Shown: piece by piece, positions 58,851 to 64,000 of the stretch
Numbering within the stretch: the stretch's first letter is position 1
Layout: every line of letters begins with the position of its first letter
Source of the DNA: Allium sativum
Lineage: Eukaryota; Streptophyta; Magnoliopsida; Asparagales; Amaryllidaceae
Length of the DNA stretch: 64,000 nt
Direction: 5' to 3'
Assembly (NCBI GenBank): GCA_030737875.1
Contig: CM060912.1
Location: 129,155,993 to 129,219,992 of the forward strand
The notes under the pieces: model-generated
Told to the model about the DNA's origin: nothing
The model's database searches: none
What the model saw: only the letters and a program-made list of their open reading frames with translations
Translations under genes and position numbers: made by a program

Positions 58851-59177
58851 GGGTGTGTTCGTTTTATATTTTTTTAGTTTTGTGTTTTCACACGTACAAA
58901 AGTACGAACAATGCACACATACCGTGAGAAACGATCGTTTTACAAAATGAAGTTAACACACAAAGCCAAAAACTATTTTTTTTTTAATTTTCCATATTTT
59001 AAGAAATAACGTAAGGATGACAACAAATTCATCCACCATCGTACTTCCGTCTCCTTCGTTACTCCTTCCGTCTTTGATCCGTCACCTCCATTATACTTTA
59101 AACATTTTCAACTTTCATAACTGACGTTGAAAACTCAAAACTCAAAACTCAAAACACGAAATAAACCAAACGCTACC
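58851..59177. mobile_element. Tourist-like MITE (PIF/Harbinger type)
   Basis: 327 bp with ends GGGTGTGTTCGTTTTAT and, read inverted, GGTAGCGTTTGGTTTAT, flanked by TAA on both sides (58848-58850 and 59178-59180). TAA or TTA target sites are typical of this superfamily. No coding frame. Confidence 0.75.
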
Positions 59178-59180
59178 TAA

Positions 59181-59965
59181 ATTTTTCTTTGACTTTTTTC
59201 CTTGTACTTAAAAACCTCTAAGTACTTAATATTCTAAAAAAAAAACAACAGTTGGTCTATTAACAAATGAAAGAATTCGTAGTTGTCTTTGAACTCTTAA
59301 TATTTAATGGTTTTTTAACTTAAGTCTAATGCCAGCATTCATCTAGAGAACTATCCAAAGGGAACTTGTCTTCCACCTTTTATCTGAACTCCAAAGCATG
59401 CAACATAAGCGAAAGGCAGTCCCAGTCTTCCACCTTTTATTTGAAGCCTGCAAGCATTGCTTTGGAGCCTATAACCGTTAGAGCAACACACGTATTATCT
59501 GAAGCTGCAACCACAATGAAATGATGCTAGTATTTTATGTTGTCACTACAAAATGCGACCCATTATTCCAAATACTTCACCTATTATTAAGTGGACATCC
59601 ATTCCTACAATCATCCTTCGTTGGATATCTATGCGGCCACTTATGCAATGTGCATTCCAAGCTATTTTATTTTGCTTGCAAATAAATCCTTCATGAACTA
59701 CTTAGCCATTAGATTTACATTTATGCACAGTGAATAAAATGGTTACAGTTAACAGTTAGCATAACTATAGATATATATACCATCTCTAATATGTTAAACA
59801 GTGATTAGAAGCTATGCCTATTCATAAACATAAGAATACAATTTAACTGTAACAATAAAGGCAATTAACATTTGGAAAATCGGAATATTTGTCCTAGGTG
59901 CACGTTTATAGACATAGTAAATATTGAATGGTACATTCAACATGTGTAGATATTTGTACTTATTG
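59181..59965. other. unassigned stretch
   Basis: Nothing coding. A 17-18-bp word (GTCTTCCACCTTTTATYTG) occurs twice, at about 59368 and 59427, as a short direct repeat. Confidence 0.5.
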
Positions 59966-59970
59966 GTGAG

Positions 59971-60550
59971 TGTTAAATTTTTTATTCAAATATTTTATAA
60001 AAAGGTTGTAATCAATTAATTGATTTGATTGATTGATCAATTAATTGATTTGATTGAGTGATTGATTGATTAGTGTAATTGATCGATTGATTCTATCATA
60101 GAAGGAAAGAAACGAATGATTATATTCTAGAGATATTTCGAAGGGGCGATTTGAATATTTGCTTAGGTCTTCCATTCTCCTATACATGCAGCCTTCTTGG
60201 TTAGATCAGGACAACATCAAGGAACCATGTGAGTCATAGGTTTGCCGTCGTTCTTCATCGCTCTTCTTCTCCAATAATATTTGTAGTCATCTATATATTC
60301 TTTCTATTTCTCAATAAGGTTATTGGTTCAATTGTATTTTGTTTATTTTTGGTGTTGATCGATGGAGTGCAAACAAAATTTGTTTTTGCTGAACCAATAA
60401 AGATGATGGTTAGGTGTAATATTTGTGTATTGCTATTATTTCCGATTTATGTGTTGTTATTTTCAGTCAAATTCATGTTCAAGTGATTGGGTGTAAAAGA
60501 TCATGTTTTTCGGGTGTTTTGTCAAACTTCCGTTTTACAAAGCCCCAAAA
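59971..60550 (+). repeat. left LTR of the TRIM-like element
   Basis: 580 bp, ends in AGCCCCAAAA. Contains a 28-bp inverted-repeat-like run of AATTGATTTGATTGATTG that is shorter in the right LTR. Confidence 0.85.
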
Positions 60551-61258
60551 GTTGGTGTCTGAGTTAGATCATCGCAAAGTTTAGAGTGATTCTAAATTGA
60601 AAAATAATGATTTTTTTTGTTATGTCGGATATGATAGCGTTTCAGAACATGACTATTTTTTATGGTGGTGGATGCTTCATACCTCAATGGTCTGATTGAT
60701 GGAGATGAGAAGAAATCCTCTGATATGGATGAGGAAAGATGTAAGAAGACGAAGTGAAAAGTGGATGACGGATAAAGAATCAAGTCCACAACAAGGTGGA
60801 GAGGTTAATATGGTCACTGTTGATGGTCCTAAAGTGAAGGATCATGGTATCGACAGAGGTCTAGATGTTGATGATGCTCGAGGGATCCCGAAGATGAAGA
60901 GATCATGTCAAGCGAAATGTGGGTGTCAATGTGGAAAAATCCACAAGTCAGAGATCTTGTGTTATTGCAAGCACTCTTAGACCTTTATTTTTGCGTGGTG
61001 CAACTCAGGTGGTAGGTGCATCTTTTGCAGGCGGTGTGTTGTGTTTGTAATTGAGGTGTGGTCGAAGTCCTTTCAAATCGATTGGAAGTGATTATTGCTT
61101 TGAAATCAATTAAGTCCTTGTAATCTGGAAACATGTGAGGTGTATCTCGTTGCCTGGAAATCGAGGTTGGTTTTAATTGAGAGTAGGTGTCGTTGAAAAA
61201 GCTAGTTTGACTTGTTTGAGGATTGTTGGAGATATGTGATATTTGAATCAAGGTGGAG
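60551..61258 (+). other. interior of the TRIM-like element
   Basis: 708 bp. The longest frame (60696-60980, 94 codons) is charged and ends with a cysteine-rich piece, CQAKCGCQCGKIHKSEILCY. It is not a standard zinc knuckle and I do not recognise it; it could be a gag remnant or a captured piece. Confidence 0.6.
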
Positions 61259-61790
61259 CGTTGAATTTTTTTATTCACATATTTTGTGAAGGGGATATAA
61301 TCAATTAACTGATTTGATTGACTGATTGATTGATTGATTCTATTATAGAAGGAAAGAAATAAATGATTATATTCTGCAAATATTTTGAAGGGGCAATTTG
61401 AATATTTTCATAGGTCTTCTATTCTCCTATACATGAAGCCTTCTTGGTTAGATCAGGACTACATCAGGGAACCATGTAAGCCATAGATCTGCCGTCGTTC
61501 TTCATCGTTCTTCTTCCCCAATAATAATTGTAGTCATCTAGATATTATTTTCATTTCTCAATAAGGTTATTGATTCAATTGTATTTTGTTTATTTTTTGT
61601 TTTGATCCATTGAGTGTAAACAAAATTTGTGTTTGGTGAATCAATAAAGAGAGCGGTTGGTGGAATATTCGTGTATTGCTATTATCTTCGATTTATTGTG
61701 TTGTCATTTTTCAGTTAAATTCATCTTCAAGTGATTGGGTGAAAAAGATGTTTTTTTTGTCAAATTTCCGCTGCGCATAAGACCCCAATA
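61259..61790 (+). repeat. right LTR of the TRIM-like element
   Basis: 532 bp, ends in GACCCCAATA followed by the TSD GTGAG. Confidence 0.85.
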
Positions 61791-61795
61791 GTGAG

Positions 61796-62491
61796 ATGCT
61801 TTGCTAACCGTGTAACATAATAACAAATAAGCTTGTAATAGGGATAAAGGTAAATGAGCTTATAACAAGGACGGATTAAACCGTATAAATGTTAGAAAAA
61901 GAAGAAGCTGAATAGCCCTAAAAGGCTATACAAGAAAGTTACGCACCATCCATTGATGTCGTCCAAGAGTCTTTGTTTCCATTTAGTAAAAAAGAAAAAA
62001 ATATCCCTTCTAAAATCGATTTCATAATTACAGATACTGTAATATTGGGTTGATGGTTGTAGTACATTGTAACTTGTTCAGCAGTCCAAATAAAGCACAA
62101 ATACATTTCACTTAGTGAATAGTTAAAAAAACATACATCCAATCCTCTAATAGAATGTTTCTTCTGCAACTGTCAAAATAAAGCACAAATTCATTTCACT
62201 TAGTAAATAGTTAAAGAACACACGGTGAAAAAGACATACAATCTTGGGCACCTCCAACAGTTGTGTACGCTTATCAGAACTATATGCATATATGATACTT
62301 CATGAGTGCCAGTGTCATAATTGAATATGCTTACAACTATCTGATCCACTATCAGTTATAAATAAAATTTACTTTTAACATTTGTTTAAATTTGTAAACT
62401 GAAAAAAAAGTGGTCAACATACCAAACACCGAGCTTAAAATTGTATGAAAGTAGTGAGTATTCTTCAATTATGTTTTACATAATATCTATT
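61796..62491. other. unassigned stretch with a local duplication
   Basis: No coding frame. A piece of about 52 bp with AAATAAAGCACAAATWCATT and CACTTAGT occurs twice, at about 62085 and 62174. Confidence 0.6.
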
Positions 62492-62499
62492 GATACAAA

Positions 62500-62773
62500 C
62501 AGAGCCGGCCGTGAGCATTGTAATATCCTAGACCAAAATATAAAAAGTGTCAACGAAGGAAAAAACACGTCAAAGCCTGGGAATTTTGGTAGCCAAGGTT
62601 CAAACCGTGCACATTACAGAGGAGTCCCTATGGCTTTACCCTCAAGCTACACTAATTTTTGAAAATACTTTACAATCATATTTTACAAATACAGATCCTG
62701 TATGCTGAGGCCCACCAACATGAGGTCCTAGCTAGGCGGCCAACTAGTTATCCTATGCCTAGGGCCGGGCCTG
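62500..62773. mobile_element. hAT-type MITE (CAGAGCCGGCC ends)
   Basis: 274 bp with ends CAGAGCCGGCCGTGAGC and, read inverted, CAGGCCCGGCCCTAGGC. Flanks GATACAAA (62492-62499) and GATACGAG (62774-62781) agree at six of eight positions, as expected for an old 8-bp TSD. Confidence 0.75.
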
Positions 62774-62912
62774 GATACGAGAGTACCGTCTCTTTTAGTA
62801 ATAATTGAGAAAAATTTATGCACTTAAAAACAAAAGCGCTCACGTAATGATATGTGTCTAAATTAATATATTACTTTCTCAAAGGAAGTAAATACTTGAA
62901 TATGTCTCTTTG

Positions 62913-63401
62913 TAGAGGTGAGCGTTTGATTGGTTCGGTTTATCCGATGATAAATTTGTCAAACCAAACTAAAACCAATAAAAATGAAAACTAAATCAAA
63001 CCAACCAAATTAAGTTTGGTTGGTTCGGTTGGTTATCCGATTAAACCAAACTAAAAATGTTGTACATTTTCTGTTTGAAATATTCATTATAATTTGAAAT
63101 AAATTATAAATATATGACTACAGTATTATTATTTTTGATTGTTATGCTTTTTAATTTTAATTTTGACACATAATTGATGATTAATATATACTGAAATAAC
63201 TAAACTAACCTAAAATATTATTATAATACTGATAATTTTGAAAATATAGTAAAAATTGGTTAATTTGGTTAAACCGATAACCGAACTTATTATTTTTTCA
63301 GGCCGATTACAAACCGATTTAATTTCAAAACCGAACCAAATCGACCAAAATAAATTGGTTTGGTTGGTTTATTCGGTTTAACCGAATAATGCTCACCCCT
63401 A
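62913..63401. mobile_element. hAT-type MITE (TAGRGGTGAGC ends), TSD TCTCTTTG
   Basis: 489 bp with ends TAGAGGTGAGC and, read inverted, TAGGGGTGAGC. Perfect 8-bp TSD TCTCTTTG at 62905-62912 and 63402-63409. The interior is a long loose palindrome of AACCAAAC/GTTTGGTT words. Confidence 0.9.
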
Positions 63402-63585
63402 TCTCTTTGTAAAGTTGATAAGCCTAATACTTTCAGGATTCAACTAAGAAAAAACAACACATTAAGCATTCAACTGGAGTGGAATCAAGTTAAAGAAATG
63501 AAGTCCTAAATAAAAGTCGGCTCAACATTCTCAATTATTCATTCTGATAAGGGTTTCAAGAGTAAAGTACATATATATACATTTT

Positions 63586-63587
<2 letters not shown>

Positions 63588-63634
<47 letters not shown>

Positions 63635-63639
63635 TATAT
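63588..63639. repeat. (TA)n(CA)n microsatellite
   Basis: About 16 TA, then about seven CA dinucleotides, then a short TA tail. Confidence 0.95.
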
Positions 63640-63646
63640 GGCATCG

Positions 63647-63802
63647 GCTATTTGAACACAAACTGGTGCACATAATTAAATATACTATTTGTGGACCGTT
63701 AAATTATTTTGTCTTTACATGAAGAGTGGAATTCATAGGGTAATCAAATGATCCACAATTGATGTACCAAATTTTATGTCACCAACTTATGTTTAAATAG
63801 GC
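63647..63802. mobile_element. short palindromic element
   Basis: 156 bp with inverted ends GCTATTTGAACACAAACTGG and, read inverted, GCCTATTTAAACATAAGTTG, with further pairing of TGGTG and ACATAA. TSD not clear. A similar start (GGCTATTTGAAAATTTG) at 63933 may be a second, cut-off copy. Confidence 0.6.
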
Positions 63803-64000
63803 TTTTCGTACATACAGACACATAGAGACACACAAAGATACAAACATGCCAACGCCCAAAACTACCTATTCTTATGTATTAACCCACATGTAACTGTGTA
63901 CATATAAATATATGTAAACCTAAACAATCGCGGCTATTTGAAAATTTGTTGAAACATTCAAATTGCAATAAAATCATTTCAAAGTCTTTCATGATCTCAG
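63803..64000. other. unassigned end of window
   Basis: AT-rich, no frame. Contains the possible second copy start of the palindromic element at about 63933. Confidence 0.4.

Larger units (their letters stand above)
59971..61790 (+). mobile_element. small non-coding LTR element (TRIM-like), TSD GTGAG
   Basis: Two LTRs (59971-60550 and 61259-61790) around 708 bp. Perfect TSD GTGAG at 59966-59970 and 61791-61795. A primer-site-like GTTGGTGTCTGAG follows the left LTR, and a purine tract (AAGGTGGAG) precedes the right LTR. The LTRs start TGTTAAATTT / CGTTGAATTT and have diverged visibly, so it is old. Both contain ATTGATTGATT runs near the start and GCCTTCTTGGTTAGATCAGG. LTRs are longer than in classical TRIMs. 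No polymerase genes. Confidence 0.85.

Noticed and set aside
60229..60486. Hydrophobic 85-codon frame in the TRIM-like element
   Set aside because: Lies within the left LTR; the matching part of the right LTR is frameshifted and has stops, so no conserved protein.
62560..62640. GGTTCAAACC word suggesting a tRNA or SINE promoter B box
   Set aside because: No matching A box or tRNA fold nearby; it lies inside an hAT-type MITE with its own terminal repeats.

Overview
The window looks like intergenic, repeat-rich DNA from a flowering plant, most likely a eudicot. It is AT-rich, it holds plant-type chromodomain Ty3/gypsy, CACTA, LINE-L1 and MITE families, and it contains a captured exon of a plant SKI2-type RNA helicase. 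I find no intact host gene, tRNA or rRNA. Almost everything can be read as transposable elements nested in one another, several with exact target-site duplications (TSDs).

Left block (1-32988): a decayed minus-strand gypsy element (A) spans the whole block. Its 5' LTR lies at the right (18174-32988), its gag at 17240-17974, and its zinc knuckles, protease and reverse transcriptase at 1-1794; it runs off the left edge. It was split twice. A CACTA element (1795-17239) sits in gag and was itself hit by a young, nearly intact plus-strand gypsy element (B, 3083-14510) with two 3131-bp LTRs and one uninterrupted 1450-codon gag-pol frame. Element B also has an extra copy of its internal 3' end upstream of its left LTR, so it is a partial tandem. 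The 5' LTR of A was hit by a minus-strand non-coding giant-LTR element (LARD-1, 19390-31633, TSD TCACC), with LTRs of 6.4 and 4.8 kb around a 1-kb interior.

Middle block (32989-49640): an old hAT-like relic and a decayed minus-strand gypsy element (C, 34151-36947) are followed by a CACTA element (36951-49637, TSD GAT). Its cargo includes a SKI2-like helicase exon. Into it landed a solo LTR of a second giant-LTR family (37959-46823, TSD ATTAT), and into that a 2.1-kb CACTA element (40824-42927, TSD TAT).

Right block (49641-64000): a minus-strand solo LTR (50474-52732), two opposed LINE-L1 fragments (ORF1-like on plus at 53260-54840, ORF2 C-terminal part on minus at 54950-58525) with a CACTA element in the ORF2 zinc-finger region, a foldback hairpin, a Tourist-like MITE, a small TRIM-like LTR element (59971-61790, TSD GTGAG), two hAT MITEs and a short palindromic element.

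Only element B could still encode working proteins. The other elements depend, or depended, on proteins supplied in trans, or are dead. The most noteworthy points are the giant-LTR families with gene-like GC-rich leaders inside the LTR, the palindromic GTCGAC arrays upstream of the TATA box in two LTR families, and the helicase exon carried by a CACTA element. All family assignments come from reading the sequence; no database search was run.
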